DNA of 64,000 nucleotides, taken from positions 46,198 to 110,197 of the forward strand of contig JAUXTN010000203.1 in NCBI GenBank assembly GCA_030684355.1. The letters are read 5' to 3'. The notes under the pieces are model-generated. The model had not been told where the DNA came from. It was given only the letters and a program-made list of their open reading frames with translations, and ran no database searches. How positions within the stretch are numbered: position 1 is the first letter of the stretch; the number at the start of each line of letters is the position of its first letter. This stretch comes from Pseudomonadota bacterium (lineage in GTDB: Bacteria > Myxococcota_A > UBA796 > SXON01). The position numbers and the translations under genes are program-made. Shown here piece after piece: positions 1 through 8,582 of the stretch.

Positions 1-1241
1 TCGCAGTCGTCCGCGTTGAGGACGTAGCCGGCGGGCGTGGCGCAGGTAGAGAGGAGGCCGCCGGGGTCGCCGTAGGTGTCCCCGTCGACGTCCGCGTACC
101 AGTCGCTGCTGCCGGGCGCGCCGTCGTCGATGTCGCCGTCGCAGTCCTGGTCGACACCGTCGCAGTCCTCGGCCACGCCGGGGTGGATCGCGGCGTCGGC
201 GTCGTCACAGTCGTCGACGCCGGTGTAGCCGTCCCCGTCCTGATCGGGGAGGCTCTGGCAGCTGTAGTTGTCCGCGCCGGGGGTGCCGTGCTCGTCGCGC
301 GTGCTGGAGAGGTTGTCGTACCAGACCCAGGCGGAGCTCGCGGCGACCGTGCCCGCGGCGCTGCTGGTGGTGGAGCACCACACGCCCACGCTGTCGTTCA
401 GCGTGCTGTCGAAGTAGCCGTTGTCGAGGCTCAGCGAGTAGCTGGCGTCGCGCGGCCAGTAGCCGTTCGTCGCGTCGTAGGTCCACTTGACGGCGTCCAC
501 CAGGGTGCCCGTCGTGCGGCTGCCACCGACGTAGAGGCCGACGGTGTCGGTGTCCCGGCGGAGGTAGAACGTGTTGTCGTGGTAGGTGCCGACGTAGCTG
601 CCGGCCTGCGCCTCGTCGCCCCAGACGTAGTCGCACGTGGCCGGAAACGCGGCCGCCGAGCCCTGGTAGTTGTCCGTGTCGCAGAACACGGCGTAGTCGC
701 CGGGAGCGACGACGGGGGCGCTCGCGGCGTCGAGCGTGACCTGGTTGTAGGGGGTGCCGTGGCCGCGGGAGAGGACCCAATTCGCGAGGTCGACGGTGCG
801 GTCGGAGGTGTTGTAGACCTCGACCCACGAGCCGTCGTTGACCACCACGCTGCCGCCGAAGCGGGACTGGCGGTTCACCTCGGTCACGACCACGTCGCCC
901 ACGGCGACGAAGTCCTCGTCGACCCAGCCGTCGCAGTCGTCGTCCGCGAGGTCGTCCGCCTCGGTTGCGCCGGGGAACGCGGTGGCGTCAGCGTCGTCGC
1001 AGTCGAGGCTGGTGGCGTAGCCGTCGGCGTCGGCGTCCGCGCCGGTGCCGAGGACCACGGCCGCGCGGGCGTCGTCCGCGTGGATGACGAGCTCGGCTTC
1101 GGCGGGAGCGGCGGCGAGCTGCGCGGAGTCGGCCGGCGCGGAGTCACCGGACTCGCCGGACTCGGGGCCGACGCCGCAGGCGGCGAGGGCGAGGAGCGCG
1201 GACGGGCCGATGAGCGCGAGGAGGGAGCTCGTACGGGACAT
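1..1241 (-). CDS. Lamin-tail / MopE-type Asp-repeat lipoprotein (3' end outside window)
   Basis: The minus-strand frame is open from ATG at 1241 to the window edge, about 413 codons, so the C-terminus is missing. The N-terminus is a lipoprotein signal ending in the lipobox LAAC (Cys about residue 22). Then come an Asp-rich block with DADADGYA and DCDDADAT, a central beta-rich region resembling a lamin-tail domain (VVVTEVNRQ, SWVEVYNTSDRTVDL, DNTFYLRRD), and further blocks of the form DQDGDGYTGVDDCDD and DCDGVDQDCDGDIDDG. Such blocks match the putative metal-binding (MopE) family and probably bind calcium. Predicted location is the outer membrane or cell surface. Function is unknown. The gene is divergent from the phosphoesterase at 1507. 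Confidence 0.88.
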   Translation of the reverse strand, partial: MSRTSSLLALIGPSALLALAACGVGPESGESGDSAPADSAQLAAAPAEAELVIHADDARAAVVLGTGADADADGYATSLDCDDADATAFPGATEADDLADDDCDGWVDEDFVAVGDVVVTEVNRQSRFGGSVVVNDGSWVEVYNTSDRTVDLANWVLSRGHGTPYNQVTLDAASAPVVAPGDYAVFCDTDNYQGSAAAFPATCDYVWGDEAQAGSYVGTYHDNTFYLRRDTDTVGLYVGGSRTTGTLVDAVKWTYDATNGYWPRDASYSLSLDNGYFDSTLNDSVGVWCSTTSSAAGTVAASSAWVWYDNLSSTRDEHGTPGADNYSCQSLPDQDGDGYTGVDDCDDADAAIHPGVAEDCDGVDQDCDGDIDDGAPGSSDWYADVDGDTYGDPGGLLSTCATPAGYVLNADDC

Positions 1242-1397
1242 GAAGACCTCGGTAGCAGCCAGCCTGATCGGAAACGCGAGTGCAGTGGGCGCTGCGCGGG
1301 AGCGTATGCGGGCGGACCCGCGACGGTCAATGACCGAGCGTGACACCGCTCTTACAACCCCGGCGTGCGCACCTCCGCGGCGCGGCGCGCCCCCTCT

Positions 1398-1434
1398 CCC
1401 GCCGCGCGGCGGGCGGCCCGACGGGGGCGCCCCC
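1398..1434. repeat. Two perfect GC palindromes
   Basis: Positions 1398-1413 form a perfect 16-base palindrome (arms CCCGCCGC/GCGGCGGG). Positions 1423-1434 form a perfect 12-base palindrome (GGGGGC/GCCCCC). They lie between two divergent genes, so they could be hairpins in a leader or simply GC-rich intergenic sequence. No function is assigned. Confidence 0.4.
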
Positions 1435-1448
1435 GAGGGGAGAGCCCC

Positions 1449-1484
1449 GCAACCGTCGCCGTCTCGACATGCAACCGTCGCCGT
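1449..1484. promoter_or_regulatory. 14-bp direct repeat, 22-bp period
   Basis: GCAACCGTCGCCGT occurs exactly twice, at 1449-1462 and 1471-1484. The start-to-start distance of 22 bp is about two helical turns, so a protein bound to both copies would sit on one face of the DNA. The repeats are just upstream of the phosphoesterase start at 1507 and inside the divergent promoter region. A role as an operator or activator site is inferred. Confidence 0.35.
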
Positions 1485-1506
1485 GGCCCTCGCCCCCCGA
1501 GGGTAG

Positions 1507-3045
1507 GTGGTCGGCCTCACGGGGGGCCTCGTGCCGCACGCATCTCAGGACGAAAACGAGGCGCCCTACACGGAACGCCGTGCCGTGCCTCGACGGGGGC
1601 CGGCCTACACCGCGGTCATCAGCGATCTCCACATCTCGGACATCGAGCCGCCCGATCCGAAGCGGCCGGCGTGGCGCCGCTACAAGCACGCCGACGTCGT
1701 CGACGACGGCCCGCTGATCCGCCTCCTCGCGCACCTCCGCGAGCTGTCGTCCGGCCAGCCGGTCGAGCTCGTGCTCGCGGGCGACATCTTCGACTTCGAC
1801 ACGGTCATCGCCGCGCCGAGCCCGGCGGCGTTCCCGATCAGCTGGCTGGAGCGCTGCCGGGGCATGGTCCCCGAAGAGGCCCGCTCCGCCTGGAAGATGC
1901 AGCGCATCCTGTCGCACCACCCCGCGCTCGTGGCCGAGCTCTCCCGCTTCATGGCCGACGGCAACCTGCTCGTCTTCATCATCGGCAACCACGACCTGGA
2001 GCTGCACTGGCCGGCGGTGCAGGCGGAGCTGCGCCAGGCGCTGGCCCCGCCGCGCCCCGACGCCCTGACCGTGTGCGAATTCTTCCGCGTCTGCGGGGGG
2101 GACACCCTCGTCATGCACGGCAACCAGCTCGACGCCTACTGTGTCTGCCACGATCCGCTCCACCCCTTCATCGAGGTCAAGGGGCGCCTCCGCGTGCGCA
2201 TGCCGTTCGGGAACATCGCGGGGAAGCTGATGCTCAATGGGATGGGGCTCTTCAACCCCCACGTGGAGAGCAGCTTCATCCGGCCGTTCCCCGAATACGT
2301 GCGTTTCTTCTGGCGCTACGTCGCGCGCCAGCAGCCGTTGCTGGCCTGGACCTGGTTCTGGACCGCGGTGTTCACCCTCTGGGTGTCGGTCGACGAGGGC
2401 CTGCGCCCCGCGCTCCGAGACCCCGCCCGCTTGGAGCAGCTCGTTCGCGACGCCGCCCGTCGCGCCCGTGCCACGCCGGCGATGGTGCGTGCGCTCCGGG
2501 ACGTGGCGGTCCATCCGGCGGTCTACTCCCCGCTCAAGGTGGCCCGCGAGCTCTGGCTCGATCGCGTGGGCCTCCTCGTGCTGCTCGTGGCGGTGGTGTT
2601 CCAGCTCTCCACGGCCCTTCACTGGATGTCGGGGGTCGGCTGGGGGTGGGCCGTGGTGCTCTTTCTCGCGCTCCTCCCCTTCTACGTGGCGTACTCGCGG
2701 AGTTGCCGCTCCGACGTCGGGAACACCGAGGCCAACATCGAGCGGCGCATCGGCGAGCTCGGCCGCATCGCCCGGGTGTCGCGCGTGGTGATGGGACACA
2801 CCCACCGCGCCGCCACCCGCCGCCACGACGGCGTGGCGTTCCTCAACACCGGCCACTGGTCGCCCGCCTACGACGACGTCGAGTGCACCATCAAGGTCGG
2901 GACCAACGCCTTCGCGTGGGTCCACCCGGGCCGGGACGCGCGCGAGGCCGAGCTGCGCGTGTTCGACGGCGAGGGCTCGCGGTGCTTCGTGTCGGCGGAG
3001 GGCCGGCCGCGCGTGCGTGGGCTCGCCGTGGGAACCGCGGCGTAG
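1507..3045 (+). CDS. Calcineurin-like metallophosphoesterase with membrane-spanning insert
   Basis: The metallophosphoesterase signature is complete: DLH (D40, H42), GDIFD (92-96), GNHD (160-163), a His in VMHGNQLD, and GHTH near residue 423. The family hydrolyses phosphoesters with two metal ions, and LpxH-like UDP-diacylglucosamine hydrolases share this layout. Unusually, between the GNHD and GHTH motifs lie hydrophobic stretches (about 277-291 and 352-395, e.g. LLVLLVAVVFQL and WAVVLFLALLPFYV). These probably anchor the enzyme in the membrane. The GTG at 1507 is the furthest upstream start in frame. GTG at 1531 or 1585 would also leave the domain intact, so the start is uncertain. Substrate is unknown. 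Confidence 0.88.
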   Translation: MVGLTGGLVPHASQDENEAPYTERRAVPRRGPAYTAVISDLHISDIEPPDPKRPAWRRYKHADVVDDGPLIRLLAHLRELSSGQPVELVLAGDIFDFDTVIAAPSPAAFPISWLERCRGMVPEEARSAWKMQRILSHHPALVAELSRFMADGNLLVFIIGNHDLELHWPAVQAELRQALAPPRPDALTVCEFFRVCGGDTLVMHGNQLDAYCVCHDPLHPFIEVKGRLRVRMPFGNIAGKLMLNGMGLFNPHVESSFIRPFPEYVRFFWRYVARQQPLLAWTWFWTAVFTLWVSVDEGLRPALRDPARLEQLVRDAARRARATPAMVRALRDVAVHPAVYSPLKVARELWLDRVGLLVLLVAVVFQLSTALHWMSGVGWGWAVVLFLALLPFYVAYSRSCRSDVGNTEANIERRIGELGRIARVSRVVMGHTHRAATRRHDGVAFLNTGHWSPAYDDVECTIKVGTNAFAWVHPGRDAREAELRVFDGEGSRCFVSAEGRPRVRGLAVGTAA

Positions 3046-3108
3046 CCACCGTTCCTGCTTGGAATCCGGGCTGGGGCCCCTACCCTTTGCAAACGACGAG
3101 GGAGTCCC

Positions 3109-3849
3109 ATGCTCACGACCCTTTTGTACCTCTCCGCCCCGCTCTTGGCCGCCGAGATCGACACGCGGTCCACGCTCCAGATCTCGGGCGTGGGCGAGGT
3201 CTACGTGGCGCCCGACGAGGCCGTGCTGACCCTCGGCGTGCGCGCGCAGGGTGACACCGCCGCGTCCGCGTTCGACGCCGCCGCCAAGAAGATGGAGGCG
3301 GTCGCCCAGGCGCTCGCCAGCCAGGTGCCACCCGAGCGCATCCGGACCTCCCAACTCTCGCTCCAGCCCCGCTACGAGTACGACGAGCATACGGGGCCCC
3401 GGCTGGTCGGCTACGAAGCCAGCTCCATCCTGGAGATCCGGGTGGATGACCCCATGGCCGCGGGCGCGGTGCTCGACGCCACGGTCTCCGCCGGCGCGAA
3501 CGAGGTGCTGGGCGTCGCCTGGAAGGTCGAGGACGAGGACGCCGTGCGGCAGCAGGCCCTCGAGGCCGCGGTGGCGGACGCGCGCACCTACGCGGAGCAG
3601 GTGGCGACCGAGCTGGGCGTCTCGCTCGGCGACCCGATGCGCATCTCCATCCGCACGCAGGACACGACGCCGCCGGGGCCGGTGTACATGGAGCGCGCGG
3701 CGCAGGACGCCGACATCGCGTCGATGCCCGTGATGTCGGGCGAGCAGATCTACCGGGCCGAGGTGGATGTCACGTTCGAGACCACGGGCGGCGCCCCGGC
3801 GACACCCCCGGATGTCGGGCCGGAGCTCGAGCCGGAGCCGGGGGCGTAG
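3109..3849 (+). CDS. SIMPL domain protein (DUF541), exported
   Basis: This 246-residue protein begins with a short Sec signal (MLTTLLYLSAPLLAAE). It then follows the SIMPL/DUF541 pattern: ISGVGEVYVAPDEAVLTLGV, a long middle helix, RIRTSQLSLQPRYEY, and the paired ALEAAVADARTYAEQVATELGV segment. The family includes periplasmic and outer-membrane proteins of uncertain role, some linked to oxidative stress. A good Shine-Dalgarno sequence (GAGGGAG) lies 5-10 bases before the ATG. The C-terminal tail is Pro/Glu-rich. The gap to the phosphoesterase upstream is 63 bp, so co-transcription is possible. Confidence 0.9.
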   Translation: MLTTLLYLSAPLLAAEIDTRSTLQISGVGEVYVAPDEAVLTLGVRAQGDTAASAFDAAAKKMEAVAQALASQVPPERIRTSQLSLQPRYEYDEHTGPRLVGYEASSILEIRVDDPMAAGAVLDATVSAGANEVLGVAWKVEDEDAVRQQALEAAVADARTYAEQVATELGVSLGDPMRISIRTQDTTPPGPVYMERAAQDADIASMPVMSGEQIYRAEVDVTFETTGGAPATPPDVGPELEPEPGA

Positions 3850-3915
3850 CGGCGGGAGGGGGCCCGCGGGAGGGCCGCTCGGCGCGGGCACGCGCGCGCG
3901 GTACAACGCCACGCG

Positions 3916-4521
3916 ATGCTCGAGCCCCTCTCCATCGTGTTCAACACGCTCTCCGTGGTCGGGGCCAACCGCAACTCGGTCCACACGTGGTGGACGGGCA
4001 TCGTCGGCTCCGTGCTCCTCGGCCTCGTGTTCTGGGAGGTGCGCCTCTACGCCGACGTGACGCTGATGGGGTTCTTCGCGGTCACGAGCGGGCTCGGCTG
4101 GTGGCGCTGGTCGTACGGCGGGCCGGCGCACGGCGGGGCGGCCCGGACCGAGCTCCCCGTCACCCGCGCCACCCGCGCCGACGCCGTCGCCACGCTGCTC
4201 TTCGTGGGCGGCACCGTCGGCGGCTACGGCGGCCTCCTCTACGCGTTCACGTCCGCCGCCGCGCCGTTCGTGGACTCGGCCATCCTGGCGTTGAGCGTCG
4301 CGGCCACCTGGCTGCTCATGCAACGCAAGGTGGAGAGCTGGTGGCTCTGGATCGCCGCGGACGTGCTCTCCGTGCCGCTCTACCTCGACAAGGGCATCCC
4401 CCTCACCGCGCTCCTGTACGCGGGCTACCTCGTCAACGCGGCGTGGGGCCTGCGGCACTGGCAAACGCTCGCGCGAAACGATGCTTCGGCGGCCGAGGCC
4501 CGCCCCGGCACCGCCGCGTGA
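3916..4521 (+). CDS. pnuC: Nicotinamide riboside/NMN transporter PnuC
   Basis: This 201-residue membrane protein has about seven hydrophobic segments and a typical PnuC opening (EPLSIVFNTLSVVGANRNSVHTWW). It also carries the GWWRW motif after the third helix and WLLMQRKVESWWLW near helix six. PnuC proteins carry nicotinamide riboside or NMN across the inner membrane by facilitated diffusion, and cytoplasmic phosphorylation traps the substrate. Its stop codon overlaps the GTG start of the NadR-type gene by 4 bp, a textbook transporter-kinase pairing for NAD salvage. No NAD-responsive riboswitch was recognised upstream. Confidence 0.93.
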   Translation: MLEPLSIVFNTLSVVGANRNSVHTWWTGIVGSVLLGLVFWEVRLYADVTLMGFFAVTSGLGWWRWSYGGPAHGGAARTELPVTRATRADAVATLLFVGGTVGGYGGLLYAFTSAAAPFVDSAILALSVAATWLLMQRKVESWWLWIAADVLSVPLYLDKGIPLTALLYAGYLVNAAWGLRHWQTLARNDASAAEARPGTAA

Positions 4522-5618
4522 GCCGGCCCGTTCCCCATGCCGGAGCGGCCGGTGGCGGCCGGGCACCCCGCCGCGCCCTGGTCGTCGGCAAGCTCTCGCC
4601 CCTCCATCTCGGGCACCAGCTCGTCCTCGACACCGCCCTCGCCGAGTGCGACGAGGTGCGCGTCTTGTCCTGGTCCCTGCCCGAGCTTCCCGGGTGCGAG
4701 GCCCCGCGGCGCCGCCACTGGCTCGACGCGCTCTACGGAGTCCGCCTCGCGGGGGTCGCGGTCCTCGATCCGGCCCGCCCGGACCCCGCCGTGCCGCCCC
4801 TGCCCGCCAACGACGCCCCCGAGGAGGAGCCCCGGGCCTTCGTCGCCGCCCTCCTGCGGGCCTGGGGCTGGCCGGTGGACGTGGTCTACACCAGCGAGAG
4901 CTACGGCGACGGGTTCGCCGCCGCGCTCACCCGCGCGCTCGGCCACCCGGTGACCCACCGCCGCGTCGACCTCGGCCGTGTCGCCATCCCCGTGTCCGGC
5001 ACCGCCCTGCGCGCCGACCCGCACGGGCTCCGCCACTTCCTCGCGCCCGTCGTGTACGCCGACTTCGTCACCACCGTCGCGTTCGTCGGCGCCGAGTCCA
5101 CCGGGAAGACCACCCTCGCCGAGCGGCTGGCGGCCGAGCTCGACACCACCTGCGTCCCCGAGTACGGACGCACCTTGTGGGAGGCCCAGGGCGGGCTCGC
5201 CGAGGCCGACTTCGTCGACATCGGGCGCACGCACGTCGCGTGGACCGAGGCACGGCGCCGCGAAGCCCGACGCTGGCTCTTCGTGGACACGACGCCGCTC
5301 ACGACGGCCGTGTTCGCGGCGATGTGGCACGGGCGCGTGGATCCGGCGCTCGCGGCCCTCGCCCGGGAGACCCGCTACGACCACCTGTTCCTCTGCGAGC
5401 CGGACTTCGGGTTCGTGCAGGACGGCACCCGCAGCGATCCCGGGTTCCAACAGCGCATGCAGGCCCACTACCGCGTCGTGCTGGCGGTCCTCGGCGTGCC
5501 CTACACCGTGCTCGCGGGGCCGCTGGAGGACCGCCTGCGCGTCGTGCGCGAGACGATCGGGGCCGGCGCCCGCGGCGAGGGGGCGCCGCCGGTGGCGCCG
5601 CTCTCCGAACGATCGTAG
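4518..5618 (+). CDS. nadR: NadR-type bifunctional NMN adenylyltransferase / ribosylnicotinamide kinase
   Basis: The start chosen is GTG at 4518, which overlaps the pnuC stop as GTGA and gives 366 residues. The nucleotidyltransferase half has GKLSPLHLGH at 24-33 and the partner motif SGTALR at 160-165. The kinase half has a Walker A loop GAESTGKTT (191-199). Together they match NadR, which phosphorylates nicotinamide riboside and adenylylates NMN to NAD in the cytoplasm. The N-terminal helix-turn-helix repressor domain of enterobacterial NadR is absent, so this is probably only an enzyme. The longer open frame upstream runs antiparallel in usage to pnuC and is not coding. Confidence 0.93.
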   Translation: MSRPVPHAGAAGGGRAPRRALVVGKLSPLHLGHQLVLDTALAECDEVRVLSWSLPELPGCEAPRRRHWLDALYGVRLAGVAVLDPARPDPAVPPLPANDAPEEEPRAFVAALLRAWGWPVDVVYTSESYGDGFAAALTRALGHPVTHRRVDLGRVAIPVSGTALRADPHGLRHFLAPVVYADFVTTVAFVGAESTGKTTLAERLAAELDTTCVPEYGRTLWEAQGGLAEADFVDIGRTHVAWTEARRREARRWLFVDTTPLTTAVFAAMWHGRVDPALAALARETRYDHLFLCEPDFGFVQDGTRSDPGFQQRMQAHYRVVLAVLGVPYTVLAGPLEDRLRVVRETIGAGARGEGAPPVAPLSERS

Positions 5619-5627
5619 GGGAGCCCC

Positions 5628-6563
5628 ATGCACCGCCGTCGCGTCCTGCAGCTCGTAGCGTTGAGCGCCGCCGGCATCGTGACAACCTGTGTCGGGCAGC
5701 GGGGGCGGGGGGTGCCTAGGCTCTCGGCGCCAAGCTCGGAGCCCACCATGCCGACCCCCACCTCGCCCCTGTCACCTTCGCCCCTGTCGACGCCCTCCGC
5801 CGCGCGGATGCCCGTGCTCTTCATCGGCCACGGTGCGCCGCCGCTCGTCGACTTCCCCGATTGGGTGGCCTCCCTCGCCGCGTGGGGCACCGCACTGCCA
5901 CGGCCGCGCGCCATCCTCATGGTGTCCGCGCATTGGGAGGGCGCGCCGGTCACGCTCGGCGCCACGCGCACGGTGCCGCTCGTGTACGACTTCTACAACT
6001 TCCCGGCCCGCTACTACCAGGCGAAGTACCCCGCGCCGGGCGCCCCCGAGCTCGCCGTTCGGGTGCGGGCGCTCCTCGGAGACGCCGGCGAGCCCACCGC
6101 CGACGCCCCGGAGCGTGGCCTCGATCACGGCGCCTACGTGCCGCTGATGGTCATGTACCCGGGTGCCGACGTGCCCGTGCTCCAGGTGTCCATGCCCTCG
6201 CTCGACCCCACGCGGCTCTACGCGCTCGGTCGCAAGCTCGCGCCCCTGCGGGACGAGGGCGTGCTCATCGTGGGGAGCGGGTTCATCACCCACAACCTCG
6301 GGGCCGGCTTCGGCGAGACCACCCCCGCGTGGGCGTCGGAGTACGACCGATGGACCGCCGAGACGCTCACCCAGCGTGACGACGACGCCCTCGTCGACTT
6401 CATGAAGCGCGCCCCCGCCGCGCGCATGGCGCACCCCCGCACCGAGCACTTCGTGCCCCTCGTGCTCGCGGCCGGCGCGGCCCACGGCGGCGAGCGCCCG
6501 ACCTTCCCGGTCGACGGGTTCTGGTTCGGGAACTTCAGCAAGCGGTCGGTGCAGTTCGGGTGA
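5628..6563 (+). CDS. DODA-type (LigB family) extradiol dioxygenase, YgiD-like
   Basis: Class III extradiol dioxygenase fold. Visible metal-site motifs are FIGHGAPP, MVSAHWEG and GFITHNLG, supplying the conserved histidines. The pattern LVYDFYNFPARYYQAKYPAPG is typical of YgiD, a 4,5-DOPA-type dioxygenase that opens catechol rings. The ATG at 5628 gives a 311-residue protein with an arginine-rich, hydrophobic start (MHRRRVLQLVALSAAGI) that could be a Tat-like signal. If so, the enzyme is exported, which is unusual. An internal ATG at 5748 would give a normal cytoplasmic YgiD of about 270 residues. The gene lies 9 bp after nadR but no shared pathway is obvious. Confidence 0.88.
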   Translation: MHRRRVLQLVALSAAGIVTTCVGQRGRGVPRLSAPSSEPTMPTPTSPLSPSPLSTPSAARMPVLFIGHGAPPLVDFPDWVASLAAWGTALPRPRAILMVSAHWEGAPVTLGATRTVPLVYDFYNFPARYYQAKYPAPGAPELAVRVRALLGDAGEPTADAPERGLDHGAYVPLMVMYPGADVPVLQVSMPSLDPTRLYALGRKLAPLRDEGVLIVGSGFITHNLGAGFGETTPAWASEYDRWTAETLTQRDDDALVDFMKRAPAARMAHPRTEHFVPLVLAAGAAHGGERPTFPVDGFWFGNFSKRSVQFG

Positions 6564-6566
6564 GCC

Positions 6567-7037
6567 CTACCCCGCCGTCGGGAGCGCCCGTTTCATTTCG
6601 CTGATCACGCGGTCGAACATGTTGGCGAAGCGCACCCGGTCCTGCGGCGTCAGCGGCGAGGGCCCCCCGGTGAACGTGAAGCCGCCGCGGAGCATCTCGT
6701 TCATCTCGCGCGCGGCGAGCTTGCCCTCGATCGTGCCGGTGTCGAACTGCTGGCCGCGAAAGTCGAGGCATCGGGCGCCGGCCGCGAGGGCGTCGGCGGC
6801 GAGCGGGAGATCGGCGGTGAGGACGAGGTCACCGGGGGCGGCGCGGCGCGCGATGATGGCATCGGCCTCGTCGGGCCCGGCGGGCGCCAGGATGACGTAC
6901 ACGCCCTTCTTGGGCTTGATGCCGACGCTCCGGTTGGACACGAAGTAGACGGGGAAGCCCACGCGGAGCGCGCCGCGCTCGATGACGTCCTTCATCGGGC
7001 AGGCGTCGGCGTCGACGTAGATGGAGGGAATCGGCAT
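6567..7037 (-). CDS. YaiI/YqxD family protein (UPF0178)
   Basis: The ATG at 7037 gives 156 residues that match the whole YaiI/YqxD (UPF0178) family: IYVDADACPMKDVI at the N-terminus, then YFVSNRSVG, DEADAIIARRA, DLVLTADLPLAADAL and TPQDRVRFAN. The family has a PIN-like fold with conserved aspartates. Its biochemical role is not established. The gene is convergent with the dioxygenase (3 bp between stops) and divergent from the sulfatase at 7110. Confidence 0.93.
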   Translation of the reverse strand: MPIPSIYVDADACPMKDVIERGALRVGFPVYFVSNRSVGIKPKKGVYVILAPAGPDEADAIIARRAAPGDLVLTADLPLAADALAAGARCLDFRGQQFDTGTIEGKLAAREMNEMLRGGFTFTGGPSPLTPQDRVRFANMFDRVISEMKRALPTAG

Positions 7038-7109
7038 TCGCGAGGCTAACCCGGGGTGCGACCGAACCGGCGCCGTCGTGGGTGCGCGCCGGGCGGCGTA
7101 TGCTTCGGC

Positions 7110-8582
7110 GTGCGCGTGCCTGCCCTCTACATCCTCGTCGCCATCGGCCTCTCCGGGTGTGCGCCGGCCGCCGACCCCGCGCGCCCGCCCGACCTCGTGG
7201 TCGTCTCGCTCGACACGCTGCGCGCGGACCGCCTCGGGGCCTATGGCAACCGGGACGGACTGACCCCGAGCCTCGACCGGTTTGCGTCCGAGGCCGTGCT
7301 CTTCGAGCACGCGTACACCCAAGCCACGAACACCGGCCCCGCCCACGCGAGCCTCTTCACGAGCCGCTATGCGAGCGAGCAGGACGCGGGCGTGCGCAAG
7401 CCGGCCATCGCGCCGGAGACCAAGACCCTCGCCGAGGTGCTGGACGCCTACGGGTGGGACACCGCCGCGTTCGTCGGCGGCGGGGACCTCGCGCCGGAGA
7501 TGGGCATCGGGCGCGGGTTCGGCACCTGGTCGAGCAAGGTCGACTTCGGCAGCTTGTGGCACACGACGCCGCTCGCGCTCTCCTGGCTCGACCAACGCCC
7601 GGCGGGCGCGGCACCGAGCCTCCTGTTCGTGCATGGCTACGACGTGCACATGCCCTATCTGAAGCCGACGCCGTTCGGTTACACCCGCGCGGACAAGGAC
7701 GCCGTGGGGCCGGGGCAGGACGCCGTCCGCTCCACCACCGAGCGGATGTTGGATGGTTGGTTCCACGGCGGCATGAGCGGCCTCATGCACGCCGAGACGA
7801 GCGAGGTGCGCCCGCGCTCTCCGGACGCCCGCGCCCGCACGTTGGCCGTCGCCCGCACCGACAGGGTGCCGCCGCGCGAGGCCGCCGCCACCGACCTCGC
7901 GTTGGTGCGCGGCGTGTACGACGGCAGTGTCACCTACGCGGACGCGATGTTCGGCCTCCTGATGGCCGGCCTCCAGGACCGCGGCGTGCTCGATCGCTCC
8001 GTGGTGGTCGTGCTCTCCGACCATGGGGAGCAGCTCGGCGAGGACGGCGTGTTCCACCACTCGTGGGGGGTCAGCGACGCGGAGGCCCACGTCGTGCTCA
8101 TGGTCCGGCTCCCCGGCGGGGCGGAGGGGGGCCGGCGGGTGACCGGGCAGGTCGGGCTCATCGACGTGATGCCGACCTTGTTGGAGCTCGTCGGCGCGGC
8201 GCCCCCGGCGCGCATCCACGGCCAGTCGTTCGCGGCGGGGCTCCGGGGCGAGCCGTTCGCCGGGCGCCCGGTCGCGTGGACCCAGGGCGGGCGCGACTTC
8301 ATGTTGCTCGGGGCCCGCACGCCGGCCGGGCGCCTCGTCTACAGCGGGATGCCCGCCCGATCGCCGGTCGCCGCCGAGCTCGTCGAGACCGCCGCGCTCC
8401 CCGGCCCAAGCTTCACGGCGCACGGCAGCCTCGACGCCGCCGCCCAGGGTGCCCTGCGCGGCGAGATGGCCCCGTGGCTGCGCACGCTCTCGCCCGCCCC
8501 TGCCCAACAGGACGACGCGACCCTCCCCGACGCCCTCCGCGCCTCGCTGCGCGCCCACGGGTATTGGGACGTGCAACCATGA
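7110..8582 (+). CDS. Sulfatase-family (alkaline phosphatase superfamily) lipoprotein
   Basis: GTG at 7110 is preferred because it yields a clean lipoprotein signal ending in GLSGC. The mature protein has the sulfatase layout: DLVVVSLDTLRADRLGAYG near the N-terminus, ATNTGPAHASLFTS in place of the usual C/S-x-P-x-R, and VVVLSDHGEQLGEDG for the C-terminal metal site. The nucleophile is probably Thr, as in phosphoethanolamine-transferase-like members, so no formylglycine modification is expected. It should hydrolyse or transfer a sulfate or phosphate ester at the envelope. Substrate is unknown. Its stop overlaps the next gene as ATGA. Confidence 0.88.
   Translation: MRVPALYILVAIGLSGCAPAADPARPPDLVVVSLDTLRADRLGAYGNRDGLTPSLDRFASEAVLFEHAYTQATNTGPAHASLFTSRYASEQDAGVRKPAIAPETKTLAEVLDAYGWDTAAFVGGGDLAPEMGIGRGFGTWSSKVDFGSLWHTTPLALSWLDQRPAGAAPSLLFVHGYDVHMPYLKPTPFGYTRADKDAVGPGQDAVRSTTERMLDGWFHGGMSGLMHAETSEVRPRSPDARARTLAVARTDRVPPREAAATDLALVRGVYDGSVTYADAMFGLLMAGLQDRGVLDRSVVVVLSDHGEQLGEDGVFHHSWGVSDAEAHVVLMVRLPGGAEGGRRVTGQVGLIDVMPTLLELVGAAPPARIHGQSFAAGLRGEPFAGRPVAWTQGGRDFMLLGARTPAGRLVYSGMPARSPVAAELVETAALPGPSFTAHGSLDAAAQGALRGEMAPWLRTLSPAPAQQDDATLPDALRASLRAHGYWDVQP

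Noticed and set aside
1327..4566. A minus-strand open frame of over 1000 codons
   Set aside because: It lies opposite the phosphoesterase, SIMPL and PnuC genes, is rich in Arg/Gly/His with no family motif, and is a by-product of high GC. Similar long shadow frames opposite other genes were rejected for the same reason.
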